A DNA stretch of 64,000 bases. Source: Adiantum capillus-veneris (lineage: Eukaryota > Streptophyta > Polypodiopsida > Polypodiales > Pteridaceae). Shown piece after piece: positions 36,233 through 47,143 of the stretch (its first letter is position 1; each line of letters opens with the position of its first letter). The notes beneath the pieces are model-generated. The model saw only the letters and a program-made list of their open reading frames with translations. It did no database searches and was not told the DNA's origin. Position numbers and translations under genes: made by a program. Where the stretch lies: positions 98,148,842 through 98,212,841 of the forward strand of contig CM043953.1 of the NCBI GenBank assembly GCA_014529385.2, written 5' to 3'.

Positions 36233-37228
36233 GAAGTTTAGCCTTGTACCTAAATTCTCAAAGAGACCCTTCCAAAAATTACTGGTCATTCTAGGATCTC
36301 TATCCGACACTATGGACATTGGCAAGCCGTGGTACTTGAAGATTTGTGATATAAAGAGGGTTGCCATTTGATTGGCCTTAATAGTCTTTTTGACAGGTAT
36401 GAAATGTGCTTGTTTGCTAAACCTGTCTACTATCGTCCATATTTTTGTATTCCCATGGATAGACTTGGGCAATCCAAAGATAAAATCCATGGATATGATC
36501 TCCCACCATGAATTAGGGATTGGCAAAGGTTGAAGCAATCTAGGTTGCTTCCCTCTATCAAACTTCATCTTTTGGCATACCACACATTTTGAAACATACT
36601 CTTGTATGTTTGCTTTCATGGTAGGCCAATAGAAGTATGTTTCTATCTCTTTTAGGCTAGACTGAATCCCTCTATACCCCGCATAAGGAGGAGCATGAGA
36701 TTCATACATTACTTTCTCATGTAGTGAGTTAGTAACTTATAGTCAATTTCCATAGAGAAGATAACCATCTTGTAGGGTAAATGGTTCTTCCTTCTTCCCT
36801 AGTGCAAGGGCTGAAATCACATCTCTAAAATTGGGATCGATAGCATACTCATCTATCATAGAAGATAGATCATTGTGAGTTGCTATGGATATTTTATTCA
36901 CTCTCAGTCGTCTTGAGAGTGCATCGGCCACTTGATTATGCTTGCCAACAATGTGAGCAATATGAAAATGAAATTGCCAAAGGAAATTCTCCCACCTCAT
37001 TTGTTTGTCGGAGAGCTTGGTTTGCATCATGAAGTACTTAAGGCTTTGGTGATCCATTCACAGAATGAAAGGAGTCCCTAATAAATAGTGCTTCCATGAG
37101 TCTAGAGCATGTAGAACTACTAAGAGTTCCTTCTCATATATCCCTAGAGCTTGCTCAATAGGGTCAAGCCTTAAACCTATGTAGGCTATGGCATTCCCTT
37201 CTTGAAGTAAAATAGCTCCAAGGCATAC
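36233..37228 (-). pseudogene. Gypsy-3 integrase core and RNase H
   Basis: Integrase frame 36200-36709 holds the zinc region (HAPPYAGY, CVVCQKMK), SMDFIFGLPKS and IVSDRDPRMTSNFWK. RNase H is in frames 36743-37057 and 37058-37273 (YEKELLVVLHALDSWKHYLLG, GKHNQVADALSRR). An abrupt jump at about 37228 joins RNase H to protease, so the whole RT domain is missing. Confidence 0.9.
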
Positions 37229-38910
37229 AGGCGTTCCTTTCAAGGAATTTAACATTGGCAGCCATGCGATCAAACCGTGGTGCCCCTAGGATTACATCCT
37301 CATGCTTGAGAGGTGAGATGGAGAAATCCTCCTTGTCCACATAGCTTTGGACATGGAGCCTCAATTTCCCAATTAAGGGAGTGACTAAGGCTTCTTGTAT
37401 CTTGAAAGCACCATCGGTAGGTAGGACATCTCCCATCTCATAGGCTTGGATGCCTAGCTTGGTGGCCAACTCTATGGATATGAAATTGTGAGTAGAACCA
37501 GGGTCAAAGAGAATGAAAGCATCATGTTCTCTTACCTTTCCCCAAGCATGACATAGAGGAGATCCTTTGTGATGAGAATCCTCTTCTTAAATTTCGACCA
37601 AGGTAGCTCTAGGAGGCTCATTACGTGTATTCTTGTGGGGGCAAGCATGATAGGCATGCCTTTGCTCCCCGCACTTGAAACAACGGTTATCTTTTTGAGA
37701 GTGTTTATTTTTGCCTTTATAAACTCCCTTCTCCTTGGCTTTGTTGTTGTTGGCGTTGCCTTTGGGAGACTTTTGGACGTTGTCCTTCCCCTTAGGCTCA
37801 TTACGATCCTTGTTTTCCATGGGCTTAAGATTTCTCTTAGCCCCTTGTTGGAAGTTGATTCTTGAAGCCACCATGGTATGGTGTATGACCGCAGATATGG
37901 TGCGTGGACTTTGGAAGTTAACATACTCCACCATATCCTCAGATAAACCCGCACAAAATTGTTGTTTTTGCTCTCCAAAATCCATCTTTTTGTAGACAGT
38001 GGATTTGAGATGTAAATCCCAAAACTTGTCCACATATTTGTGAATAGATTCGTAGGGAGAGAGCTTCAAGCTTCGCCATTCGGTGAGTACTTTGTCTTTG
38101 GAATCGGTAGCCAAAAACTGCTTCGTGATGGAAGCTCTTAAAGCTTTTCATGTTTGTGGAGCTTCACCGTTTGCTCGTAGGCTAGACCACCATTACCTGG
38201 CGGACTTTTGAAAATGCATAGCTACATGATGTACCTTAGAGGACTCCGTGAAGCCCTCATCTCCAAACGCTGCATTGAATTGTTGGATAAAGGCCAAGAC
38301 TTTGTCCGTATCACGAAAGGTGCCCTCGTAGGTAAGGAAAGAGATGTTCTTTCCTCTCTCTTTGAACTTTTTGAGCTTGGATGACCTTTTCTAGGTGGAA
38401 TAGGATTTCCTACGGCCTCTTCGTTTGGGTGGTTTGAAAGTTGCACCATCACTTTCTTCAGGAGAGGAAGAGTATGGGGTGGATGGAGAAGAGGGTGACC
38501 TATTTCTCGTCTTTTTCTTCCCTTGTTCCTCCTTGTTTGCACAATCGCTTTCTTCAGAAGAGGAAGAGGATGAAGAAGATAGAAAAGGGGGTGACCTCTT
38601 TCTCACCTTTTTCTTCTCTTGTTTTCTCTCTTCCCTCTTTGAATTATGGTGAAGAGGAGTATGGTCTTCTCCGTTTAGGGGGTGTTGAAGAGCATTTTGT
38701 CCGCTGTTTTCATGGAGCCATCTCCACCGAGGTGGTTGGAGACTCGCTTCTTTCTCATTCTTTTGATGGGGGCTCTACCGTTGAAACTTGGGTTCTCCTT
38801 TGGGAGGGAGATGCCTCATTGAGTAGTAAGTTTTTGAGCCCTTCGTATGGATCCTCCTCTTCTTCCCTTATCAGAGAGAGTCCTCTTTTGGAAGTCTCAC
38901 CAGGAGATTT
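37229..38910 (-). pseudogene. Gypsy-3 protease and gag
   Basis: The protease-side piece 37164-37469 matches the region after the active site in Gypsy-1 (ATKLGIQAYEMGD, LRLHVQSYVDKEDF). The gag pieces 37587-38114, 38222-38542, 38391-38606 and 38755-38994 include a zinc knuckle (CFKCGEQRHAYHAC, with R at a usual Gly position) and the capsid block (KYVDKFWDLHLKSTV). Frames are broken repeatedly. Cut by Gypsy-4 at 38910. Confidence 0.88.
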
Positions 38911-38915
38911 CCTAT

Positions 38916-39166
38916 TGTGCGCTCCTTGCCGCACTGTCGAAGCAAGGGACTTGCCAATACACCGTGTGCGAGCCACAAACGGCTCCAAGCACACAACAAG
39001 CCTAAACTAGCAAGCTCAAGAGAACAAAGGGTGTGTCACTCACCGCTCTACGCTCGCCTTCGTGGTGGATTCCTCGCCGCGATGAAGAAGAAGCTGCAGT
39101 TGTGCCGCGCTCAACCGCTTCGCCGCCGTCGTGCCTTCGTAATGCTCGATCGCACACACACTCTCC

Positions 39167-39207
<41 letters not shown>

Positions 39208-39493
39208 GAGGAGGTGAAGAAGAAGAAGATGGAGATGGAGCAAGAGCACTCTTCTATTGCAGAAATGAGAGAATGAGTAAAAATTAGGTTTAGTTGGCTT
39301 TTATAGGAGCTCACCCCATTCACACTTGGGCGCCCATGCTTAACCAACTAACCCCTTGAATGTCCCAGTTAAAGTGCGCCTCTCATCGACGATCACTCTA
39401 CCTTTTCCTATTGGTCCGACAAGCCCGGTACCTGACTCTAAATAATACAACGTTTATAGATCATAGGGTGTCCGTGTGCCGTGAGGGTTAACA
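38916..39493 (-). repeat. Gypsy-4 3' LTR
   Basis: Begins tgtgcgctccttgccgc and ends gtgagggttaaca. It contains a CT/CA run near 39166-39207 and a TATA-like CCTATAAAA on the minus strand at 39299-39307. Confidence 0.96.
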
Positions 39494-40919
39494 TGCCCCC
39501 CTTCCTGATGTAGATTCCGTCCTCGGAAGCTATTGAGTTGAAGCTGGTTCGTCGAGGTGGAAGAGCATTTGAGATGAATGTCCTTAGCCTTCTTCAGTCA
39601 CTGCAAAATCAAACAACATTGGCACAGTAATGGCATTCTCGCGAGAGCCAAGTATTCATGTGGTCAATTAAGTTGTTTAATCGCGAGAGCCAAGTATTCA
39701 TGTTCGAGGGCTGACTAGAGGCTATATCTAGAAAACCTTGTAGTTAAGCTACCATAAAAGGAATTTCTCATGAAATCATCGCCTGACTGATTACCTTTCC
39801 TTTGACCCCCCAAAGTCTTTTCACATTGATTCAATTATGATGTGTGTGCTTATTTTGTATGCCTTGGGTTTTTTGCTTCTCAAGGAAAAGCGCCCACACT
39901 GGGAACCTCTAGGGCTCTAGTACCATAGGCGATACATGTGAGTGAAGTACCAATTTAAGTAGGGATTTCTCTTCCAGCTTAAAATTTTACATTGTGGCAC
40001 TTTGATTTTTGCTTGTTCATTTTCAGCATTTAAATTTTGTAACTTTGGGGGGTCATATAACACTGTTACCCTCCCCAGGCTCATCACATTAGTAAACTCC
40101 CTTTATAATACTTAAACTAAAGGTCAATAGGGTTAAGCCCACTAGAAAGCCCTAGTACATTTCATACAATGCTGCCTAAATCGGATTAAGAACCTAAGTA
40201 ACCATTGCTTATTAGGAAGACATTCCCCATGGTATTAAGAGAAGATTTCTAATACCTAGCTTGGTCAAACTAGCTTAGTCGGACTGCTTGATTTTTAAAC
40301 CTAGACAAGTGATTATGACAAAACATTACATTGAATTAAATATTTGATACTAAGCAAATGCACTGAATATTATGCTACCAATCACAATCAAAGCAGACAA
40401 GCATGGATGCAAAAAAGATAAGGGCAATGCTAATGGACAAGAAACACCTGTTTGTGTCGATGGTTGCGCTTGATTTGAAGGTTCCATGAAGGTCCAAATC
40501 CTATCAATAGCAACACGCTCCTGTACACACTATGAAACACAAACAATACCTCTAGGAGGCACATCAGTGGGAAAAGAGAACTTTTCTAATCACTCAACTC
40601 TAAAACAGAAACACTCCTATCGTACTAATCTTACCTACCCTCCATCACTCAAGTGATGAGGATCAAAGGTGTTTTATGGCATAGGTTTCTGTTTCACTGT
40701 ACCAGATGTGACATGTGTAGGTCTGAGTCAATGTTTTGACTTTTAAGGTGCATACTCGTTTGCTAATTGCTCTTGCTCTTTATTTTTTTTGTTTTTTGTG
40801 AGTATAAAGCTTTATATGTACATTCCCTAAGATTGGAGATTAAGAGGTCAGGGAAAAAGGTTGAGAGGGCAGCAAGTGAATGAGGACTGTCAGCAACACT
40901 CCCCCCTTCCTTGGGTAGA
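39494..40919 (-). other. Gypsy-4 3' non-coding region
   Basis: 1.4 kb between the protease frame and the 3' LTR, where pol would lie in an autonomous element. I find no RT, RNase H or integrase remnant in any frame. It holds a 22-bp direct repeat containing gcgagagccaagtattcatg (near 39633 and 39681) and a polypurine tract next to the LTR. Confidence 0.8.
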
Positions 40920-42371
40920 TCATACCGTTTGAAATGAGCTTGTCACTCTTTGAAACCAATTGTTCCAGTTGGTAATAGGTGAGGATTTTTGCCAGTAGTT
41001 TTCTATTACCCTAGGTGCCTCGTCAAGTTGCAAGGGTGGTAACGTACTCTCCCAGGATTGAACTTGAAGTGGTTCATCAGGTGATTCTTGAACACTGGGA
41101 GGTGTGGATTCTTTTGTAGCTTCATGGAGGTCCACTACTATAGATGGAGGCTGTGTAGAAGCTTTTACCTCTATGGATGTATTACATGAGGAGCTAGAAG
41201 CTTCATGGGACTCCCCCCTTCCTGAGCTAGGTGGAACAAATCGTTCTTTCTTTGGTACCCAAACTAGCTCGGGAGCGGGTGTGTAGCATTCTGTGATTTT
41301 TTTCTTTTCACGATCATTGATTCGTTTTGGAGCTACGGGATTGGGCTCACTTGGGTCAGGTGATAGGTAAGAGCATAATCTACGTTTTGGCACCCAGATT
41401 TGATCATTTCCTTGATAGTAGCCTTGGGCTTCCAATAGTCGTTTAGGGATCCATCGCAACATTTTCTTACTTTTCTTGGAGCGAGTGGTACGTTTCTTAC
41501 AAGGCTTCTGTTTTTTAGCACTAGCTATGGTCACTAAAGAAGCTTTAGGGACCCACTTGTATGTTTTCTTCGTTACATTAGGATGAGTCTTGTCGGAAGC
41601 GATATGCATTGCTTGTAGCATATTTAAGGGTATAGGCATTTCATCCCCCTCAGGTGTTACCCAGGTCGTCCCCCTATTTCCCCAAGTGTCTATGGTTGAT
41701 GCTAGGTGTACCCAATCCACATTGTCTGACTCAGTCATCCCAGGTAGGATATCCATATAAGGAGAATCTTGGCCAATGTCTGTATCCTTCTTACAAGTGT
41801 AACAATATTGTAGTGGGGCCGAGTGAACTGTGGTGTCAGAGCGATGACCAATAATGGTTTTACTCCCTAAGGGGTGTACCTTACCAGTCACCAAATCCAC
41901 TCTAAGGACAGAGTCTTGGAATTGCAAATAGACATGATTTTTAGACCAATCGTGAACCATTTGTGCTTCCCTCATGAATGGTCGTCCTAAAATCATTTCA
42001 TATGACATAAGGTGTTTAGAGAAATCCATTACAATGAACGTATGTCGTACCTTGTGTCCTAGAACTTTGATCTTAAGATCCTTGAGCATCCCCATAGGTT
42101 TGGCTATGGTACCATTTGCCATCTTTACCACAATGTTAGTAACACTGAGGCGGGGTTTTCCCATGGATTCCCAACAATCTTTTGTAACGATGCTAACTCC
42201 CGCACCACCATCAAGAATTTCCTTTATAGTTAATCCCTTGGTAGTGATGGGTAGGGTCGCATTAGACTCGTCGCCTTCAAAATACTGCCCTAATTCGTTA
42301 ATGGGTACCTCAATCACAGACTCGTGTCCATCTAAGTCAAGTGATTGCACATGATTTTCCTCATCAATCAT
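40920..42371 (-). CDS. Gypsy-4 protease frame with W-V-P-K repeat tail
   Basis: 483 codons from the first Met. The frame is open further upstream to the UGA at 42495, in the same frame as Gag. Residues 45-165 are a retropepsin-like domain: active-site D-G-G at 54-56 (ILDGGAGVSIV) and the conserved ILGRPF at 127-132 near the domain end, as in gypsy proteases. D-G-G replaces the more usual D-S/T-G. Residues 270-375 hold four spaced W-V/I-P-K motifs (about 273, 307, 326, 371) in a basic stretch. The tail (380-460) is Ser/Pro/Glu-rich. Retropepsins mature Gag, and the role of the repeat tail is unknown. It is probably made as an extension of Gag rather than from its own Met. Confidence 0.85.
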   Translation of the reverse strand: MIDEENHVQSLDLDGHESVIEVPINELGQYFEGDESNATLPITTKGLTIKEILDGGAGVSIVTKDCWESMGKPRLSVTNIVVKMANGTIAKPMGMLKDLKIKVLGHKVRHTFIVMDFSKHLMSYEMILGRPFMREAQMVHDWSKNHVYLQFQDSVLRVDLVTGKVHPLGSKTIIGHRSDTTVHSAPLQYCYTCKKDTDIGQDSPYMDILPGMTESDNVDWVHLASTIDTWGNRGTTWVTPEGDEMPIPLNMLQAMHIASDKTHPNVTKKTYKWVPKASLVTIASAKKQKPCKKRTTRSKKSKKMLRWIPKRLLEAQGYYQGNDQIWVPKRRLCSYLSPDPSEPNPVAPKRINDREKKKITECYTPAPELVWVPKKERFVPPSSGRGESHEASSSSCNTSIEVKASTQPPSIVVDLHEATKESTPPSVQESPDEPLQVQSWESTLPPLQLDEAPRVIENYWQKSSPITNWNNWFQRVTSSFQTV

Positions 42372-42494
42372 AATCGAGTCAGGCCTATTTGGTTGCGCAA
42401 ACTGCGGTAATCCCGTTCGTAGCTCTCCGTTAAGGAATGCTCGAAGTGCAAGGAATAACTCAGGATCTCCATACAGCTTTGCTATGATCGTGGT

Positions 42495-45400
42495 TCAGAC
42501 CTCAGAAGACATGAAGTCCACTAGTTTGGCAACATTCATTGGCGTTTTGCAGGGTGTAGGTCCTTGACTAGGAACTGGTGAGGATGGAATCTCATATTCC
42601 TCAATGGGATCTGGTATTCCTTCGTTAAACATCCTTTCCAACAAGAAGGGTGTATGCTCACTTTCTGATGTCCCGTCCTCACTCCCTTCTTGGATGATAC
42701 TAGATGTGGCTAACGGTCTATGGTTCATGTGGGGTGGATGAACTTGCGAGGGAAACACTGTGTCATGAATTTTGACCTGCATGGGTTCTGGTTCTAGTTT
42801 CCTTTGAGTCTCCTCCACTAAACCTCTTAGATGTTTCACCTGCTCAATCTCGTCTACTGGGTTTGGGTACGTCCCAATCTTATTTTTATGATTCTTCCCT
42901 TTTTGCCCCTGCGGTTTATCTTGGGGGTCTTGGATTGGATTTGGAAACACTTGTGGTGTTTTTAGAGGCTCTTTATGGTTTTCTCTTATTCGGTTTTCAT
43001 TTGGTTCCATGTTACGGTTTTCTTTGTCGGTCTTTCCCTTTGTGGTATTGGTTCTAGTCTCCATTGTCTCGACTGAATCTGAATCATCCTCGAGGTCATT
43101 CATATACACGGGGTCATCTCCTGTTCCTATGTTTGTTTTGGAACTTGGCTTTGAATTTTCCGTATTCTGCGACTTCTTCCTTCGTGTCTTCTTTTTCTTT
43201 GCTTGGATAACTGAAATGGTATCTCTCTCTTCGAGGATATGGCCTGGCCCTTGAAGCATGGACCGTGTAATCGCATAAGCGGGTGCAACGGGTGGTATTG
43301 GCGATGTCACACTAGCAATTTCGACCAAATTCAGGGGTGTGATTTTAGGCGCATTTGGGTTATAGGGGCATTGGGCAATCAAGTGATCTATGCCACAACG
43401 ATTACATGTGAGTATTGGCATTGCAGACGTGCTCCCTTGATTCACTTGCATCTGTGCAGCATTCTTTTGCAACCTAATAGGGCACTCCGCTACTCGATGT
43501 GGTCCACCACACTCGTAGCATTGAAGAGGTGGCCTCCTAGCCTGGGTGTTGATATTTTGACCTCTGGATGCGAGAGCAGCAGCTTGATAAACTGGCTTGA
43601 CTTGTCCCCAACAATCTTCCATGTAGTATATAGGACATTCTTCCAATGTATCAAGTCCGTAGGCAATACTAGTGTCTATTTCCTCCTCACAGCTATCTGG
43701 ATAAGCATTTGATGGCTCGCAACCCACTTGGTTCATAGGGGCGACTCTTGGATGCGGGGGCTGCGGTCCTAGCACAGGAGGTGGTAACAGTGTAGCTTGT
43801 ACAACATTTTGAGATCTAGGGACCATGTGTTGCGGTAGTTGCTCAACAGGTGGAGTAGGCATCAATACAGGAGCTCGAGGTGCATCCATCCAGGCTACAG
43901 GTGGTCTATTTGCCATCATACGTTTGATCATTAAACAATCCTTAGCTTGGTGACCATACCTACCACATGCGTTGCAAGTTCCATTAAATTTTACTCTAAA
44001 CGTAGGGCACTCACTAGTGCTATGTGGACCTAAGCAAATGGAACACCATTGTTGCTCCCTTCTTGGATACATGTGACTATTTTGAGGGGGTCGGTTATCC
44101 TTAAGAGACTCTTGGATTGCCTTGGTGAGGTCTGTCAAGAATGTCTCAAATACCTTTGGCTCATTGGCAATGGGCTTTGCAGTCATGGGTTCATACTCAA
44201 TGGCTTGTGAGCTAGTGGATCTCATGTCGGTAGACACCCTCATGCCTGCTATCATCAAGTTGTCCTCTAATTGGATTGCATTGACAGTGACATCTTCCCA
44301 GGTTGTGATACCTCTAATCACTAGTCCATTATAGATTCCTTCATTCCTCAACCCTCGAATGAATCGATCAAGCAGTTGGTTATTGTTGAAGCGCTCATTT
44401 ACAGGGCAACGAGAGTTTAAGTGCTTTAGACGACTAATGAAGTCCCTTACTGACTCTCCTTCCTTACGTTCGGCCTTCTGTAGCTGAGATGCTACACCCC
44501 AAAGCACACCTTCTCGTATGTACTCCTTTAGAAACAACCTTCGAAGGGTAGGGTAGATTGTTTTCTCGTCCACCCTTAGGGTCCTATACCAATCTCCAGC
44601 CTTCCCACTTAATGTCAAGCTTAAGGCATTGCACTTATGTAGTTCGTTGCGTTCCCCTAAGGAATCACATACTTGTTCAAACACTTCAATGTGTTTCCTA
44701 GCATCTTCGTCCCCATTGAATTTTTGCGTGAGTTTGGCAATTTGTACTGCCTTACTTCTAGGCTCTCTATCAGATGCGTGACGCATATTTTCCGCGATAG
44801 ATCGACCTATGGTTTGAGTAAACGCTGCCAAGTCACCTATGTGAGGACGCAGGGCCGGTGGAGGTACTCTTGGAATCATATGTGGGAGAGGGACGGGTAC
44901 CGGTCTTGGCATATGTGTGGATGATGCAGGATATGGAACATAACCGGGCATAGGTCCACTCGGATAAGAGCTAGGGAGCGGCACTCGAGGAGCATAAGCA
45001 AGTGGTACAATTGGAGGTGTGGGGGCCATGTGTGCATAAGGGGCTAGAGGCACATATGGTCGAGGCCCCATATTAGGTACTACGACACTAGGTAGTGGCA
45101 CTGCGCTAACCGTAGATGTCATCGGTACATTCTCTGTCAGGCTTATCCCTTGAGTGAGCACTGTGTTTTCCTTGATAGAGGGTTGAGCCAAGTTAGGGAA
45201 GCTAAAGTTTTCGCTCGGAGGCTCAGATTGCATAGAGACCCCAGGTGAAATGATGTAAGATGGGTCCATGGGGCTCATTAGAGGAGTCTCCATTTGTGAT
45301 AGAGTAGGCTGTTGAGCCTTGCTCGTATCCAGAAATCTCATGGGGCCAGTTGAGAGTATATTTACCCCTTGGTTTTGCCTTTCTGATTGAATAATGCCAT

Positions 45401-46100
45401 GGATAACATTACAGATCATTTTCTGTTGATCTTCGATGCTCGTGGCACTAGAGGTGGATTGTACAATCTCTATCCATCCTACATGGTAGGCGTGGCCAGA
45501 GTGTAGATCCGTCAACACCTCAGTGTGGAGGTCGTATGTCCAATGATCATTAATGAACAATCCTTCTAGAGTCGACGTGTTAACGGTTTCTTGTGAGGTA
45601 GAAGCAATGTTGCTCCCCGTGGTTTTACTTGTCACCAACGGTACTCTAGAGGGAACTTCTGAAGGAGGTAGCTCAACAGGGCCTTCTTGGTAAGAAGTTG
45701 GTAGGATATCCACATGGACACTCTTTGGGGGTGTGGGGTCCACGTGCGATGTGAAAGGAGAGTCCACTTCCCCACCCCCTTCGTGTGCTTCATTTGCATC
45801 AGGTTCTGAGCGAGTAGCTCTACCTAATGTTTCCATGAAACGGCTAAACATACTAGTACTAGGCTGTGGAGCTTCGGGAGGTGCATGGCCTTCTCTCTCA
45901 GTGTTTTGGGTAGAGTATGCTTCCATGATTTCTGAGTCGGAGGAGGAATCACTAGCGGCTATTTTAGGGTCTTGGGTGGTGCTACCTTGTGTCCCCGCTG
46001 AGGGTCTAGAGCTTATCGTGGATGAGTAATGGGTGTCCGTATGAACAGAGGCACCCTCAATATGCTCGTGTTCTAGCACCCGCCCAGAGCGTAAGTGCAT
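42495..46100 (-). CDS. Gypsy-4 Gag, 1201 aa, four zinc knuckles
   Basis: Uninterrupted from Met 46100 (MHLRSGRVLE). Residues 1-330 are Ser/Thr/Pro-rich and acidic, and 335-420 form a Pro/Tyr/Val-rich segment. Residues 450-620 match the retrotransposon Gag core (KHIEVFEQVCDSLGER, LSGKAGDWYRTL, FISRLKHLNSRC). Four CCHC-type knuckles start at C686, C709, C861 and C899. The second has the standard spacing (CX2CX4HX4C) and the other three have CX2CX3HX4C. A Lys/Glu-rich segment (about 975-1100) follows. It is much longer than most gypsy Gags. Gag would assemble particles and bind element RNA. It ends at a UGA with the frame continuing open into protease. Confidence 0.92.
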   Translation of the reverse strand: MHLRSGRVLEHEHIEGASVHTDTHYSSTISSRPSAGTQGSTTQDPKIAASDSSSDSEIMEAYSTQNTEREGHAPPEAPQPSTSMFSRFMETLGRATRSEPDANEAHEGGGEVDSPFTSHVDPTPPKSVHVDILPTSYQEGPVELPPSEVPSRVPLVTSKTTGSNIASTSQETVNTSTLEGLFINDHWTYDLHTEVLTDLHSGHAYHVGWIEIVQSTSSATSIEDQQKMICNVIHGIIQSERQNQGVNILSTGPMRFLDTSKAQQPTLSQMETPLMSPMDPSYIISPGVSMQSEPPSENFSFPNLAQPSIKENTVLTQGISLTENVPMTSTVSAVPLPSVVVPNMGPRPYVPLAPYAHMAPTPPIVPLAYAPRVPLPSSYPSGPMPGYVPYPASSTHMPRPVPVPLPHMIPRVPPPALRPHIGDLAAFTQTIGRSIAENMRHASDREPRSKAVQIAKLTQKFNGDEDARKHIEVFEQVCDSLGERNELHKCNALSLTLSGKAGDWYRTLRVDEKTIYPTLRRLFLKEYIREGVLWGVASQLQKAERKEGESVRDFISRLKHLNSRCPVNERFNNNQLLDRFIRGLRNEGIYNGLVIRGITTWEDVTVNAIQLEDNLMIAGMRVSTDMRSTSSQAIEYEPMTAKPIANEPKVFETFLTDLTKAIQESLKDNRPPQNSHMYPRREQQWCSICLGPHSTSECPTFRVKFNGTCNACGRYGHQAKDCLMIKRMMANRPPVAWMDAPRAPVLMPTPPVEQLPQHMVPRSQNVVQATLLPPPVLGPQPPHPRVAPMNQVGCEPSNAYPDSCEEEIDTSIAYGLDTLEECPIYYMEDCWGQVKPVYQAAALASRGQNINTQARRPPLQCYECGGPHRVAECPIRLQKNAAQMQVNQGSTSAMPILTCNRCGIDHLIAQCPYNPNAPKITPLNLVEIASVTSPIPPVAPAYAITRSMLQGPGHILEERDTISVIQAKKKKTRRKKSQNTENSKPSSKTNIGTGDDPVYMNDLEDDSDSVETMETRTNTTKGKTDKENRNMEPNENRIRENHKEPLKTPQVFPNPIQDPQDKPQGQKGKNHKNKIGTYPNPVDEIEQVKHLRGLVEETQRKLEPEPMQVKIHDTVFPSQVHPPHMNHRPLATSSIIQEGSEDGTSESEHTPFLLERMFNEGIPDPIEEYEIPSSPVPSQGPTPCKTPMNVAKLVDFMSSEV

Positions 46101-47119
46101 GTGCTTTTGATACCCTAAGGTGTCAAAAAGCTTCTCTAGGAGGCCTTGTGACTAGTTTTTAGCGTGTTTTTTGTTTGTTTTTTTGCTAGATTTTTTAGAG
46201 CGTGTCGTGGAATGGGCCGTGTGATAGCTCGAAACGAGCGTATCGGTCAGAGGGTCGTGCCGTGCTTTACAGCCCTCCGTTTGGCCACTCTATGCCCTCG
46301 GAATCCCTAAAACTGTCAATTTCCAGTAGGGAACTAGGCCCAAACTAGAAAGTCTAAGGGTGCAAGTGGGAAGAGAAAGGAGGAGAGTGGAGGACTTGTC
46401 CCACATGCTCTCATTCTCTCTTGAGGGAGTAGGGTATATATATAAGAGTGAGTCTAGTATATATCATAAGACTGAGGATTGAGGCCTGGGCCTGGGCTTC
46501 GGGAAATGATCCCGATCTATGGGCTTGGGCTTGGGGAAACGATCCCGATCTATCTTTTATACAAACCAACCCGTCCGTTTTAAGAGACACGTTTTTTATT
46601 TTCGAAAAATTTCGCCGCCCGCTCACTCGCGTTTTTTATTTCCGATTTATTTATTTATTTATTTTTTTTTGGAATTTTTTTTTCAGAATTTTTTTTTTCA
46701 AAAAAAAACTTTTTTTTTTTGATGCAGAAAATACAGAAATTGAAAATGCCGAAATGCAGGAAATTGAAAAAACGCAGAAATTGAAAATGCCGAAATGCAG
46801 AAAATTGAAAAAACGCAGAAATGCAAAAAATTACAGAAATTGAAAACGCAGAAATTGAAAATGCAGAAATGCAGAAAAACGCAGAAAATTGAAAAAAACG
46901 CAGAAATGCAGAAAATTGCAGAAATTGAAAACGCCGAGCTTGAAAATGCAGAAATTGCAGAAATTGAAAAAACGCAGACAATAGCAGAAATTGAAACTTG
47001 ACAGCAAATGCAGAAAACGCAAAAAACAGAAATCTCCACACACTCCTTCCCTGCCTTTCCTATGATAGAAATTGCACCACAAGGAAGCGTAAAGTGCTAA
47101 CCGAGCTTAGTGTAGGGCA
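46101..47119 (-). other. Gypsy-4 leader
   Basis: Non-coding leader with three visible parts. A 30-odd-bp direct duplication ends in gatcccgatctat (about 46493-46554). T-rich runs occupy 46640-46720. A roughly 300-bp array of cagaaattgaaaa-type units occupies 46727-47030. The frames across the array (Phe/Ser/Ala- or Lys/Glu-rich) follow from the repeat and are not genes. Confidence 0.8.
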
Positions 47120-47138
47120 TATCCCCGGCAGCGGCGCC
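47120..47138 (-). other. Gypsy-4 primer-binding site, Asp tRNA type
   Basis: On the minus strand it reads TGGCGCCGCTGCCGGGGAT, a few bases inside the 5' LTR. From memory this matches the 3' end of plant tRNA-Asp with about one mismatch, and that tRNA is the primer reported for Athila-type gypsy elements. All other primer sites in the window are the initiator-Met type. Confidence 0.8.
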
Positions 47139-47143
47139 AAAAA

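Noticed and set aside
43009-43712. Plus-strand frames within Gypsy-4 gag
   Set aside because: They are shadows of the 1201-codon Gag frame with no recognised domain.
46655-47082. Phe/Ala/Ser-rich frames in the Gypsy-4 leader
   Set aside because: They read the cagaaattgaaaa array in several frames at once, so they are repeat artefacts.
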